Origin: Dendrobium chrysotoxum
Lineage: Eukaryota; Streptophyta; Magnoliopsida; Asparagales; Orchidaceae
DNA length: 64,000 nucleotides
Assembly: GCA_019925795.1 (NCBI GenBank)
Contig: CM034303.1
Location: forward strand, 55,165,931-55,229,930
Direction of reading: 5' to 3'
Shown: in pieces, positions 20,871-33,209 of the stretch
How positions within the stretch are numbered: the stretch's first letter is position 1
Layout of the letters: every line of letters begins with the position of its first letter
Notes under the pieces: model-generated
What the model was told of the DNA's origin: nothing
The model's input: the letters and a program-made list of their open reading frames with translations, nothing else
Database searches by the model: none
Translations under genes and position numbers: made by a program

Positions 20871-23800
20871 ATGACCCCCTAAGCCTAATCTCCTCTAATC
20901 CAGCTCTCTCCAGCAGCTTAGGTGGAATCTAGAACTTTCTTAGGACTCATCCCAGCCCTTAGATCAAAATCAAATGGCTCTTAGCCATTCTACATGCTTG
21001 CATAAGGACAAAAAAACCTTTCCAACTAGGATGTCCTTCCCTTGTCCTTGCCTCCTGCTCCCAACCACCCTAGGGACACTTGGCAACATCATAGAGCTCA
21101 AACAAACCCATCCCGGCCACTGATTCAATTTGGAATGAATTGAATAGGGCAAAACTCTTTGAAAAGCCCTCATTCTCACCTTGATCCTCTCTCTCCAACC
21201 AGAGCTTCTAAGGTTTAGACTCCATTCTCCTAGAGCTCCCAAGGTACTCCTCCTCACTTTCCAAGCAAAATCCAGCCGGTCAAATCCCGTCGGCGGCCAG
21301 ATTCCGGCGAGCTCACGTCAAGATCCGTCCAAGCCTGATAGTGCTCGATCCAAACGATATCAAGCTAAGGTGTCTTCAGCAATATTGAGCGTGGACAAAC
21401 AACAATTTCAGAGAGCCCAAAAGCGGTTTAATCCGTCCATTATCAAGGTCAAAATCTCAAACCCTACTTTCTACACTTAGAGTTAATTAGCTTTTGAAAA
21501 AGCACTTTTCAAGCCTTGAAACCATACCCACATAATTTCTGTTCATCTATGCTTCTTATATTTAAAATTTCATTAAAAATAATTGATCTGATTGAGAGAA
21601 CGAAGCATTTAATCGTTTTTAGGGCGTTAACGATAACCTTTGCGTTGGGACGAAATCTGGACCGTTAATTTCTCTGATCAACGGTTCCGATCTCGTCTTG
21701 CTATCTTACGGTCCGCCCGTGTATGCGCTCGCTGTTTCGTTGCGTCATTTGGCTTGATCAGAGCCATCCACTCGAAACAGCGGGCGATCAAACGGTTGGG
21801 ATCGAAGGCTGACGTGGATAAGTAAAGCCGCGTCTGCGGCTTATGATTAGTTAATCATTTCGGCGGCGCAATGATTGCGCCGCCACCTGATGATTGACCC
21901 GCGGCCGGATCCCACCAATCCGACCGCGCCACGTGGCTTTTGCCGGCGCCAGCGCCGCCACTCCATTTAAAAATGTTTTTTTTTTTTTTTCTTTTTTTTT
22001 AAATCAATTTTCAAATTTTTTTTTTATTTTTTTTTATAATAAATATTAAACAATAATATAGATATTATATATTAATACATTTCAGAAATTAAATAATTTT
22101 AATTCAGAATTATTATTAATTTAAATTTTATAATTATATATTTAAATTACATTAATATTAATTATTAATTATTATAAACTAATAATTAACCTTTAAATAT
22201 TAAATATTTTATTTAAATATTAATCATTAAATATTAATTAATTTAAATAATTTACAACTTTAATTAATAATTGATTTTACTTAATATTTTAATTAATATT
22301 AAAAACTTTATAATATTATTTAATATTAACTGATTTTAAAATATTAATTAATATTAAACTATTTAATATTTAAATTAATATTAAATAGTTTATTATTTTA
22401 ATTAATATTAAATGATTCAATTTTTTTTAATTAATAATTAAATTATTTAATTTTTTTTTTATTTAATATTAAATATTTTACAATTTTAGTTAAATATTGA
22501 ATGATTTTAAAATTTTAATCAATCTTAAATTATTTAATATTATTTAAATGATTTTAAATATTTTAATAAACAATTAATTAATTTTCAATGATTTAATTAA
22601 TTAATATTAAATCATTAATTAATTATTTTAAAAATTATTCTAATTTTGAAATTAAATCAATTCAAACTATATCTTATGTTTCCATTAATTAAATATTTAA
22701 TTAATGATTAATGATTTAAACATTTTTTAAAAATTAATATATATATGTATGTATATACATTTAAATAATTTAAAAATTTCAGAAAACTCTCAAGTTTTAA
22801 ATTAACTAATTTTAAAATTATTTTAATCATTAATTAATTTAAAATTATTTAAAAATCTATTTTAATTGGTTTAAACTTCAAAAATTCATAAGAAATTCAT
22901 TTTAAATCAGAAAATTAAGTATAATATATCAAAATTTTCAGAAAATTAAGCACTTTAATTTGAAATCAAATTCAGAGATCAAAACTTGATTAATTTTAAC
23001 TTATTTTGATTACTCAATTATTTTAATATTTAATTAATATCTAATTAAATATTAAGCCAATTATTTTAAAAATTAAGAAACTTATTTTCAAATGATCTTA
23101 ATAGATCAGTAGGTCTCTCAATTAGATATTAAAATCACCCTAATCATATCTTAAGTATGCTTAATTTAAAACCTATATCTATATATAACCCTATAAATAG
23201 ATTAAGTATATTTTGAAATTATTTTGAAATATATACATAAATACTTAAATATTTTAGGTTGAGAGATCTACTACGAAATTTTAAACATAGATCAACATAC
23301 TTGAATAGAAATCACGTGGGAGTGCTAGTGAATGATTATAATCTAATCATTCATTAGTCTAATTAGGAATATTTAATTGGTATAAATCTTTGCATGCTTA
23401 AGGACATACACACACCACTTAGTTTAAGGCTCTCTTAGACATAGGATTGAATGTGTTTGTATATATATTTATCATGTATATGTTAATCAAGGGTTAGTAT
23501 AAACTTTGATTCAAACCCACTCAAAACTAGTGACATTAAGGACAATAATTAAGGACCTAAGTTTAGAGAACTTAGAAAAATTCCAATAATTAGGATTCAC
23601 TTCCTATTGACTTGAAACTCAAATCATTTAAACTTAGTGACACTCTCAGCCTTAAGGAAAAGTTTCACTGAATTCTGAGATCATTAAGCCCCTTAATTAA
23701 CCTAATCAAACTTAAACCTTAATTAAGCCTTTAAAACTTCCAGAAATTCAGATAAATCAAATTTAAATCCAGAAATTACAATTAACCCCTCAAACTGACC

Positions 23801-26800
23801 AGAATTGAACCCTTAATCAATGAAAAATAAAATCCCCTTGACTTGACTTCAAAATTGAGTTTAATTTAAGTTTAATTTAAATTCAATATTTAATTAAATT
23901 AATTAATTAAAAATAATTAAAAATTCCAGAAAATTTCCAAACACTTGAAAATCACTCCTTAGGTCATTCCTGACCTTTGGAGTTGATTTCAAGGAGTTTG
24001 GAGATCATTTGGATTCAAATCATAAAAATGGTCTCTAATTAAACAATTTAAATAATTCATTAAATACTCAAAACTTCAAAAATTCATAACTAATTCAAAT
24101 GAACTCCAAATTGAGCAAACTCAAAGGCATACAACTCATCTTAAGCTCTAATATTTATTAAAAATGTTAAGTTTCCAGAAATCAACTAATTTTGAAAAAG
24201 TCAACTTTTGGTCAAACTTAGTTCAAATTCAAGTCAAAACTTCAAACCTTCATAATAAAATGTAGAAAAATCCAATTTCAGTGTACTTACTGTCTAACAG
24301 ATCGTATTAAGGTCTAATATTTTAATAAAATATTAAATTTCCAGAAAACACTTTAAATCAAAAAGTCAACTCTTAACCCTTTAATTAAATCATTAAAATA
24401 ATCCAGAAAATATCAAAATTCAATAAATCATTCAAAATTCTAGAAAATATTAATTTGAACTTAAAACCAGCAACCAACTAATTCTAATTAAAATTTAATC
24501 AACCTTTCAAACCTTAATCAAACTCAAATCATTTAATTATATCGGGTATCACTGGGTAACCCAGGCCTACGAGGCTATTAAATTAGCCCCAAGGAAGGTG
24601 AAATAAACTTCACGGCCTCGGTGTGAAACAAAGGTGATATCCAACAAACAATTAAAATCAATTTTAAAATCAATTTCAAGTCATTAATATTTAAATGCAA
24701 ATTAAATCTTCCTTTAAGCCTTCAACCAACTAGAACTTTAAACAACTTCAATCAAATCAATTGCCTATTTAAGACATATCAAAGCCACACAGCCTACCTC
24801 ACATACTTTAGATGGTTTCCTAGGACAACCAACTCTAGTCTTAGGTTAGGCCGGTGTTTACTTTTCTGCTGTGTGCCGGGTTTTCGAGCTTTTACTGCAT
24901 GCTGTTTGCTAGTAGTAGAATTGATGTGTTTGTTTACTTATTTATTGCACTCTGTGATGTGATTGATTGTACGATTAGATCTACCCCTAGGTTAGGGACG
25001 ATTTGTACTAATTCAATCTTATGCAGGTGGCCATGCTCATACAGGGCATAAAATTAAAGGGGGTAAAATCATAATTATTAAATTGCACAGGTGCTTCAGA
25101 AAATTGCTTAAGTCCCCCTTTAAATCAAAAAGAGCATGGCCAAGTGTGGCTGGTTTGAGCATTTAAATTTCAAATATATAACTGCTTGGGATGTCAAATA
25201 CAAACTGTTGATTATTAGGATAACCCTGCAGGTTGTTGAGTCTAGATTTTTAATTTCAATTTGATGTAATTTGATTTAAATTGAGTTGTAATATTTAAAG
25301 TGGTTTGAGATTAAGATACTTAAACATCCAATTTGGAATCCAAAGAGGAAGGAACATCCCTTAGGGGAGAGTTCCTATCCATTTGGAGATCCAAATTAGG
25401 ATGAAGTTCAAGTATCCAAAGAGAAAAGATAACACCCCTATTCAGGGGGAGTTTCTTTTCATTTGGATACCCAGACCCGATGATCCAAGGAGTTCTAAGG
25501 AGACGAAGAAGTGAAGAACGAGAAGAATCTCAAATCTCAAAGTCACTTGAGTCTTAGGAGTAGAATCCGGGTTGTAGTCAGTGGTACCCGGCCACTTTAC
25601 TTTACTGCAGACCCTGGGTTGTATTATTAAGGGCACTTGCCTATGGACTTTCAGTTTGAGCATTTATTTAATTAATTTAATTAAATGTTGATTTGATTAA
25701 TTGATGTTGATTGCGATTAAGGACCCACATGCTTTTAGTAGTTTTTTGGCGCTTATTGCATGTCGTATTTGATTTAGCCTGGAACCCGATCGGAGGCTCG
25801 TGAGGGTACGGTCATAAACTTCTTCTACTTAAACAAAACTTAAAAATTTTTAAGCTCAGATAGAAACTCTAACGCTCTTAAGAAGTAAGCCCGGACTCGC
25901 CGGGAGTTTTTCATGCATTCATATTGAACTTTTCTCTACCTTGTTAGGCACCTCCCCGCCTGCGGGTTCTGGCAGACCACCTGACCTATTAGGGTGCAGT
26001 TCTGTCCAAGGGGATGTTGTGCAATCTCTAGGATAAAACCTTTTTTTTAAGCCTATTTTAAAACTGCTTCATATTGATTTAAGCATTTCATCGAGTCAAC
26101 TAGCATGCATTGCATTAGATACAAATTAAAAATCGAGTCAAAATCTTAATTGCATTTTATTTAGACATTTAACCCAACATATGTTAAGGGGTCAATTAGG
26201 ATCTGCTCTAGATGTCGACCCCAATTCTTTAAACCAATCTTAATCAATGTCCTTAACCACTCTACATTTAAAGACTTTGACTCATGGTTTTGAAAGCGTT
26301 TAGGTGGTTTAGCTGGCTCCCCAATCCAGGCCGGGGTAAGTCCAGATTGCATTGCATTAGCTAGGTTCTGGGTCACTGATTCTCAGTACCCATTTTAGAC
26401 TTAGGTTCTGAGGCAATGTTCAATCTTAAGACCTCAATCTTTTGGGAATCTAATTCCCATTTTCTAATAAAATTGACCATTCAAATTAAAAATTTCTTTC
26501 AATCAAATTCAAGCCCAACACTTAGGACAGGTTGAGGTGTTTCTGAAGTAATTCAGAATCTCAAGACACCTCCTACTCTTCTTCCTTTGACTCCAGAAAG
26601 AACTGTTCAACATTGAACCATTCCCGGTTGAAAATTCTAGTCCCTACCTTCTTTGATATCAATCTTTGAATTCTTAAATGAAATTCGTATCGCTATTTTA
26701 ATCGAGAGTTTTCGTAGGAAATTTTCTGGTTTCCTACGATGTAATTAACTACGAGGGCTTGCGCTCGTAGGAGATTTAGAAACCCAGACCAAATTTTCAA

Positions 26801-27224
26801 AATCAAGCTTTTTCAAAACCCTTAATTAATTATCTTTGGGAAATTCAAACCTAATGATCATTATCGTCATATTTAAACTATCGATAGTGATTGATATCTT
26901 CTTTCTCTAGATAGATATATCAATTACAATCGTAATTTTAATTATGAAATTAATGATCTTTTATCTGAATTATTATAGTTAAACAATGGATTAAACACTA
27001 TTTTGATTCTTAGGGATCATATATTGTTTCTCCTTGAGTTTGACTACGATAATCAGATAAATTCAAATATTTATAATCTGAACCTATTAGGGAACGATAT
27101 GTTCACTTTTCGAGGTGATATATCATTCATAATAAGTGTTCAATTATAAAATTTAAATTACAGAAATTAAATATTTCCCGAAGAAAATTAAACAATTTTC
27201 AAAATTATATTTTTCAATCAAACA

Positions 27225-27612
27225 ATCGAGCAGGGCTCTGACATACAACCTCGGATAGGTCATACATCATTGGTGGATCCTCTCGACCTCTTCCACACAG
27301 GTTAACGTCATCGAGCAAAGGCTCTGACATACAATCTCGGATAGGTCTTCACATCCTTAGTGGATTCTCTCGACCTCTTCCATACAGGTTAACGTCATCG
27401 AACAGTGTTCTGACATACAACCTCGGATAGGTCATACATCCTTATTAGATTCTCTCAACCCCTTCCACATAGGTTAAACATCATCGAGCAAGGCTCTGAC
27501 ATACAACCTCGGATAGATCATACATCCTTGGTGGATCATCTCGACCTCGTATACACCGGTTAACATCATCAAGCAAAGGCTCTGACACACAACCTCAGAA
27601 AGGTCACACATC
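27225..27612 (+). repeat. About 85-bp tandem units
   Basis: About five units share 'atcgagcaaggctctgacat', 'acaacctcggataggtc' and 'tctcgacctcttcc', spaced roughly 80-85 bp. Confidence 0.8.
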
Positions 27613-28140
27613 TTTGGTAGGTGCTATTGACCTACGCTCTTCTGCCCTTCGTCGGACCCTCATTGGAGTCCTACCCGACGCTGAACTTCTACCCGACGCC
27701 GGACTTCTGCCCGTCGTCAGACCCTCGTCGGAGTCCTACCCGACGCTGAACTTCTACCCGACGCCAGACTTCTGCCCGTCGTCGGACCCTCGTCGGAGTC
27801 CTACCCGACACTGAACTTCTACCCGACGCCGGACTTCTGCCCTTCGTAGGACCCTCGTCGGACTTCTACCCGACACTGGACTTCTGCCCGTCAACGGACC
27901 CTCGTCGGATTCCTATCCGACGCTGAACTTTTACCCGACGCCAGACTTCTGCCCGTCACCGGACCCTCGTCAGGCTCCTCCCCGACGCTGAACTTCTACC
28001 CGACATCGGACTTCTACCCTTTGTCGGACCCTCGTCAGATTCCTACTCGACGCAAAGTTTCAACCCGTCATCGGACTTCTACCCATCACCAGACTTCTTC
28101 CCAACATCAGACTTCCTTCCGTTCCCAGACTTCCACCGAC
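27613..28140 (+). repeat. About 65-bp GC-rich tandem units
   Basis: Units of 'ggaccctcgtcggagtccta', 'cccgacgctgaacttctacc' and 'cgacgccggacttctgcccg' repeat about seven to eight times and decay rightward. The ORF at 27614-27814 is only repeat sequence. Confidence 0.8.
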
Positions 28141-28159
28141 TAACGTCAGACCTCCGCAA

Positions 28160-28600
28160 GATTGCTAAAAGAAAGAGGAGAAGACTCCTGCTCAGTGAGG
28201 GGCCCTAGACCGCACAGGGGATACCACCTGAAATGGCCTAGGGGAATGCCTCAGCGTGAGGGAGAGAAGAACAAGGAGGAGAAGACTCCTGCTCAGTGAG
28301 GGGCCCTAGACCGGCACAGGGGATACCGCCTGAAATGGCCTAGGGGAATGCCTCAGCGTGAGGGAGAAATGAAGAAAAGCGGAAGGAATCTCTTTCTCGC
28401 AAAGAGGGGCCCTGGGCCTGGACGGGGGATGCCACCCGTTCAGGGTCAGGGGAAGGCCTCTAATGGAAGAAAAGAGAGGAAGGGGGGGAATTTCCTTCTT
28501 GTAGAGAGGGGCCTTGTGCCCGGACAGGGGATGCCGCCTGTGCTTGGCCAGGGGAAAGCCTCACATGAAAGAGGAAGGGGGGAGGAGAAGAGAGGTGCAA
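28160..28600 (+). repeat. About 105-bp purine-rich tandem units
   Basis: Four units share 'gaggggccct', 'acaggggataccacctg' and 'aggggaatgcctc'. The first two are nearly identical and the last two diverged. The ORF at 28348-28659 is repeat sequence. Confidence 0.75.
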
Positions 28601-28698
28601 GGATTAAGGCCCAAGGGGGGGGGGGTCTATTTATAGTTGAAGAGGGGGCGTTTTGGTAATTTTGAAAAAAAATATATAGAGAGATATATATATAAATA

Positions 28699-28838
<140 letters not shown>

Positions 28839-28859
28839 TATATATAAAAAAAAACTGCT

Positions 28860-29100
28860 GGCGGTTGGCTAAACTTCCGGCTGGCGGTTAGCCAACCGCT
28901 AGCCACGACCGGCCAGAGCCGGCCGGCACGAGCAGGAGCCGCGGCGCGCGGGCAAGCCGGGCAGAAGCGCGGGCCAGCCGGGCAGCCAAGCGGCGGTGCG
29001 GGCACGCGCCCGCGGGCGCGCGGGCAGGCCGGGCAGCCGCGGCGGCAGCGCAGCGCAAGCGCGCGGGTGGCTGGCGGTCGCCGGCGGCAGCTTGTCTGTC
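28860..29100. other. GC-rich block with short inverted repeats
   Basis: Begins with foldback words 'ggctggcggttagccaaccg' and continues with CpG-rich imperfect repeats of 'gcgcgggcaagccgggcag'. Long ORFs in several frames on both strands reflect base composition. Confidence 0.6.
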
Positions 29101-29280
29101 CCGACATGTTTTCGGGCCCAGAAAGGTCAAATCAGACGTTTTTGGGGTCCCCGGAACCATTTTTCGACGTTCCGGACCCAATTTTGACTCTTTCGAAGCT
29201 GTTCGAGATCTTTATGCCCAAGATTGGATTGTTTTCAATTTTCAAATCGCACAAAAAATCCTTCTAAAATTGTGACACGT

Positions 29281-29326
29281 ATTTTCGGACTTCTGGAACT
29301 TTAACGTCCGAAAATAGGGGGGCAAC
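29281..29326 (+). promoter_or_regulatory. Hairpin and polypurine tract of the second LTR element
   Basis: A perfect 10-bp inverted repeat, 'attttcggac'/'gtccgaaaat', with a 15-base loop ends directly at 'aggggggcaac', followed by TG (29327). The arrangement is the same as at 18588-18637, with unrelated sequence. Confidence 0.75.
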
Positions 29327-29784
29327 TGATACGTTATCAAAAAATTATCTTGATCGGGCACGAATCTCGAGGCAAAACAAAGGTGGAAACTTCTGAAATT
29401 AATTTTAGGACCATCTGAACTTTGATTCCAGCAAACTTACAGTCGAACTGAGCGTCTCGGAAATATGAACCCAACAACACTAAATTCGACCCATTCCGAG
29501 CCCAAATGGGTCCAAATCAAGTGTCTGAAGCGCTGTTGGATGGTTCAAACCATAATTTGGATTACCAAAAGGTCTCCAAATGTGACATACTTATAGTTGA
29601 ATCGAGCATCTCGACGAGACGAATCCAACGAGCCCAAGATCGCCAGATTCTGACATCATTAAGACATTCAAATGTCCAACGAACGGTCTATGATCCAGGT
29701 ATTCAAGATCGACCGTCCATTCAACCACTCCCTAACTACCCCTGATCTTCCACCTATTTACGGGTCATGCCACTCACGAAATTC

Positions 29785-29792
29785 TATAAATA
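29785..29792 (+). promoter_or_regulatory. TATA box of the second LTR
   Basis: 'ctataaatagag' stands about 30 bases before a purine-rich likely transcript start near 29820. Confidence 0.65.
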
Positions 29793-29880
29793 GAGACTCC
29801 ATTTCTCATGAAAGGAGAGACCTATTCCTAAGGAGAAAAAGAGAGAGCTCTTGCCCCCTCGCTCCTCCTCGACCACTGCC

Positions 29881-30285
29881 GGACCACCGCCTTGACGCCG
29901 TTGCTCTGCCGGACCACCGCCTTGACGCCGTTGCTCCGCCGGACCACCACCTGAGGCCCTGCTCTTCGCCGGACCACCACCTGAGGCCCTGCACTTCGTC
30001 GGACCACCACCTGAGGCCCTGCTCTTCGCCGGACCACCACCTGAGGCCCTGCTCTTCGCCGGACCACCACCTGAGGCCCTGCTCTTCGCCGGACCACCAC
30101 TTGAGGCCTTGCTCTTCGCCGGACCACCACCTCAGGCCCTGCACTTCGCCGGACCACCACTTGAGGCCCTGCTCTTAGCCGGACCACCACCTGAGGCCCT
30201 GCTCTTCGCCGGACCACCACCTGAGGCCCTGCACTTCGCCGGACCACCACTTTGACGCTGGAATTCCGCCGGACCACTATTTACC
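29881..30285 (+). repeat. 30-bp tandem array inside the LTR
   Basis: The unit contains 'ggaccaccacctgaggccct' plus 'gctcttcgcc'. About 13-14 copies are present; the first two and the last are variants with 'cttgacgc'. Because 30 is a multiple of three and the unit has no stop, ORFs open in three frames (29672-30178 on +, 29806-30144 and 29828-30277 on -). I treat these as by-products. Confidence 0.9.
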
Positions 30286-30644
30286 GTCCTCAACTCTGCC
30301 CGACAACTACCTAAGGACCAAAGCTCTGCCAGAGCGACATTAGGCCCTCACAAGCCTCTAACTTTCACCATACAGGTGATATTTGTAATCTGATCGCCCT
30401 TGAAGGCGAGTCAGTCCCCTGTAATCTGCTCAAGTTCTAGTGGAATCATTTCAACTAGGTCAGGCCCCGTGGTTTTTCCCCTTTTCAGGGTTTTCCACGT
30501 AAAAATCTTGTGTTCTCTGTGTGTGAGCTGGATATTCGTGCAACGCTAAGACCTAGAATTCATACTCTACCGCCGCGTATATTCTAGCCCACAACAAAAA
30601 TATTGTATAAAAATCAATTATTAAAATAACAAAATATGACTTAT

Positions 30645-30857
30645 GTTGGGACGACTTTCTACTGCTTTTTACAGCAGTTTTTAGGTTTCGTTTGGGATGG
30701 CTTTCTTACTGCTTCTTAAAGAAGCTTTTTAATATAAAAATTAAAATTTTTGTAATAGAAAGCTGCTTTAAGAAGCAATAAGAAAGCCGTCCCAAACGAA
30801 GCCTTAGTTTGTGCTAGAAAGCTGCTTTAAGAAGCAGTAAGAAAGTCGTCTCAAACA
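30645..30857. mobile_element. Nested foldback (MITE-like) element
   Basis: Inner inverted repeat: 'cgtttgggatggctttctta' (near 30689) against 'gaaagccgtcccaaacg' (to about 30798) around an AT-rich loop. A diverged outer pair, 'ttgggacgactttctactgc' (30646) against 'agaaagtcgtctcaaac' (to 30857), encloses it. This looks like one foldback inserted in another, or duplicated arms. No transposase is present. The class (hAT-like) is only a guess. Confidence 0.65.
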
Positions 30858-32572
30858 AAATCGAAGATTAAGAAAAAAGTACTTATAATATTGAAAATAT
30901 TAAAGTAAAATTTTATTAAATTAGTCATGCTTATGTATATTATATCAATATTACCATATAAATTTGTTAGTTATATTACAATTTAATTAGTGATTGATTG
31001 ATTTCCTTGTCTAACCTAACTTATAATATTATTTAGAAAGCCTAACCTATGTTTTTGTTGTATGGAAAATTGGAATCAAAATACTCTGATAAAAAAATGC
31101 TCAAGATTAATTTTGTAATTATTAAATTTATTTTTAAATAAATAAAATATACAAAATAATTAATGAGATATATATCACATACATTTTAAATCATCTTTAT
31201 TTAAAAAAACTTCATAGAGTAGAATGACACGTTTTATTATTTTAATTTTATATGACCCTTCAACTATAAAAATAGTTTATTGACATTATGCTCAACATCT
31301 TCTACGTAATCTTAATCATTTTCATATTAATATGTTGTGATAAAGAGAGACAACAGGGTTTGTTTGGGAAGACTGTAATATTTCATCAAATTAATTATGA
31401 AGTTATTATAGGAAAAATAATTTAACTATTTTAGTTGCAATTTTTTTTTATTACAAAAATATCCGAAAAATAAATATAAGAACGTAGCTGTCAAACAAAA
31501 TTATGATTGTTATATGAAAAATAAAGTACCGAAAAAGTTATCCCAGCTTACATAGAACTTAACTAATTTAATCAGTTTCATATAGAAATAATTAATATTT
31601 AATTATTTTTAAAATGGCTTAAATTGACTTGATTAGTGTAAATTTCAAGGCCTATTTATGTATACTAGTATAATTGCACGTGTATTACATGCAGGTTAAA
31701 AAAAATCTAAAAATTAAATGCATGTTAGTAAAGTCAATAATTTTTAAGCTTATTTTTAATATAATTTGCACTCGGAAGTCGAAATAATATTTATTGTATA
31801 TAGTTTACAAATAAATAAAGTTTTTGAGTTAACCTAAAATTAAATAATTTTCTATCAATTTTAGCAAAAATTAGAATTTTGTGTCAAATAAGGGCACTTT
31901 TGAATTACCATAGTTATTCTTAATTTCTTATTTAATAAAAAATAAATTACATGCCAATTTGAGTCTATCACTATTTTCTTAAAATTATTTGTAGGCACTC
32001 ATCCATACTACAAAAAATAGATTGTGCGATTGTAATATAAATTAAGGAAAAAGGGTTTACATAAATAATATTCAAAATTATTAGATTTATTTATTCAACA
32101 CATAAATATCACTATTTTTACACATAATATCAAAAAATTTAAATAACTCCAAAACTAACACTCTACTTGTCCTCTTCATCAAATGCATCAGACTTGAAGC
32201 TAATTGTTGGCTAAGATGCAGGAGAAATTATTATGTGCGGTTATCGGACTGTCCAGAGGCAAATCAAGATGTGTCACGTCACTCGATACATAGCGGTACA
32301 CAATAACGATACACAATAAATTAGTGATGCGGCGCGTCCTAATTGACATTTGAATGGTGACCGGTGATCGCACGTAATAATTTCATATATTGGGATGACA
32401 GCTTCTGACTAATTTTAGCTTCACAATCTCCACTACGATTTCACATTCTCTTTCCCTCGTGTCTCATACGTTTCACTGATGCACTCTAGCCCTAACCCTA
32501 CTTACACCGCTATTTCTCTTTTATGATTTCACTATTGCTTTGATGTCATGACACCCCTACTTCATTTGATTG
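30858..32572. other. AT-rich intergenic DNA
   Basis: No ORF, RNA gene or clear repeat seen. A GC-richer island at about 32150-32420 contains 'gtcacgtcac', a bZIP-type ACGT core, and could be distal promoter sequence of the gene to the right. Confidence 0.5.
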
Positions 32573-32935
32573 ATGACAACCAAATCGTGATATGTCTATA
32601 GAGAACCTTTAGTGGCCAGCTCTTTGTCGTTGAGGATAAGATTGTTGACAAGAGCTAATGAAGTATTATGTTGATTACATTAATATTTTATATATTAAAT
32701 ATATAAAAACTTATACTTTTGTGTATCATGTATACAAATTCTCTTTCAAATGGTTAAAATTAGATCGAGATTTGTCGATTGAGAATCCTTCATGACTTGC
32801 TCTTTGTCATCAAGAAAAAGTTATTGATAGGAGTTAATAGTGTTATATTTCATTAATAGTTAAATTTAGATATAAAATATATAAATCTTATAAATTTATG
32901 TGTTATATATATAAATCACTAAATCCCCAATAAAG
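32573..32935. repeat. Diverged direct duplication, about 185 bp each
   Basis: Both halves share 'agctctttgtcgttgagga' / 'tgctctttgtcatcaaga', 'gttgacaagagctaatgaag' / 'attgataggagttaatagtg' and a 'tatataaa..cttata' tail. No coding sense. Confidence 0.55.
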
Positions 32936-32999
32936 ATACTAATTCCTAAGAGCAAAGGAGACAAGCCAGATGTAGCACATACCGGATAGCACTCATGCT

Positions 33000-33164
33000 T
33001 ATATATTTGAAAAGCTTATCTGCTGCTCAGTTTTCATTTCATAATTTCATTATCATTACGATTAGTGCATTCGGCCATGATTGCATCCGGGCCGTCTGAT
33101 CACACCCTCTCCACCAGCATCAAACAACGTTACAACTTACAAAGCCAATCACTGTGGCCTTCTG

Positions 33165-33209
<45 letters not shown>

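Larger units (their letters stand above)
1..27224 (+). mobile_element. Giant Tat/Ogre-type Ty3/gypsy LTR retrotransposon, left end outside window
   Basis: Seen: bases 1-5576 recur at 21652-27224 with very few differences, flanking a coding region with gag, aspartic protease, reverse transcriptase, two RNase H domains and integrase. Order is LTR, primer site, long leader, ORF1, gag-pol, tandem-repeat 3' UTR, polypurine tract, LTR. Known: an extra ORF upstream of gag, a second archaeal-type RNase H and a tRNA-Arg primer site are marks of the Tat/Ogre lineage. The internal region is 13,061 bp if the 3' LTR starts at 18638; full length would then be about 30 kb, with roughly 3 kb off the left edge (inference). 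The right target-site base group would be 'atcga' at 27225-27229; its partner lies outside the window. Confidence 0.93.
18638..27224 (+). repeat. 3' LTR (start inferred; 21652-27224 verified by duplication)
   Basis: The end 'caatcaaaca' at 27224 and everything from 21652 are confirmed by the 5' copy. The start at TG 18638 is inferred from the polypurine tract. Support: tandem 3' UTR repeats stop there, and the following sequence has promoter-like features. If right, the LTR is 8,587 bp, very long for any LTR retrotransposon. If the LTR instead starts near 21640, the 3 kb from 18638 would be 3' UTR. Small ORFs inside (19508-19696, 19817-20020, 20970-21257, 21181-21480 and LTR duplicates) are not convincing. 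Confidence 0.6.
29327..30596 (+). repeat. 3' LTR of the second LTR element
   Basis: Starts TGATACGTTATC after the polypurine tract and ends '..tagcccacaaca' at 30596 (TG..CA, 1,270 bp). It contains a TATA box, a 30-bp tandem array and a 3' part with 'ctagaattcatactctaccg' common near plant gypsy LTR ends. The partner LTR is outside the window, so boundaries are inferred. Confidence 0.7.

Noticed and set aside
27225..28140. CRISPR-like array
   Set aside because: Units are contiguous tandem repeats that vary along their length, with no constant repeat and unique spacers, and the context is a plant retroelement.
29672..30277. Apparent repeat protein in the 30-bp array
   Set aside because: Stop-free in several frames on both strands because the unit length is a multiple of three. 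Kept only as a point to check.
31655..31695. 'tatactagtataattg' with a similar copy near 44650, possible Helitron or MITE terminus
   Set aside because: The similarity is short and I found no matching second end or hairpin, so the element type cannot be supported.
32480..32505. Interstitial telomere repeat ('gccctaaccctac')
   Set aside because: Less than two telomere units; within chance for plant promoters.
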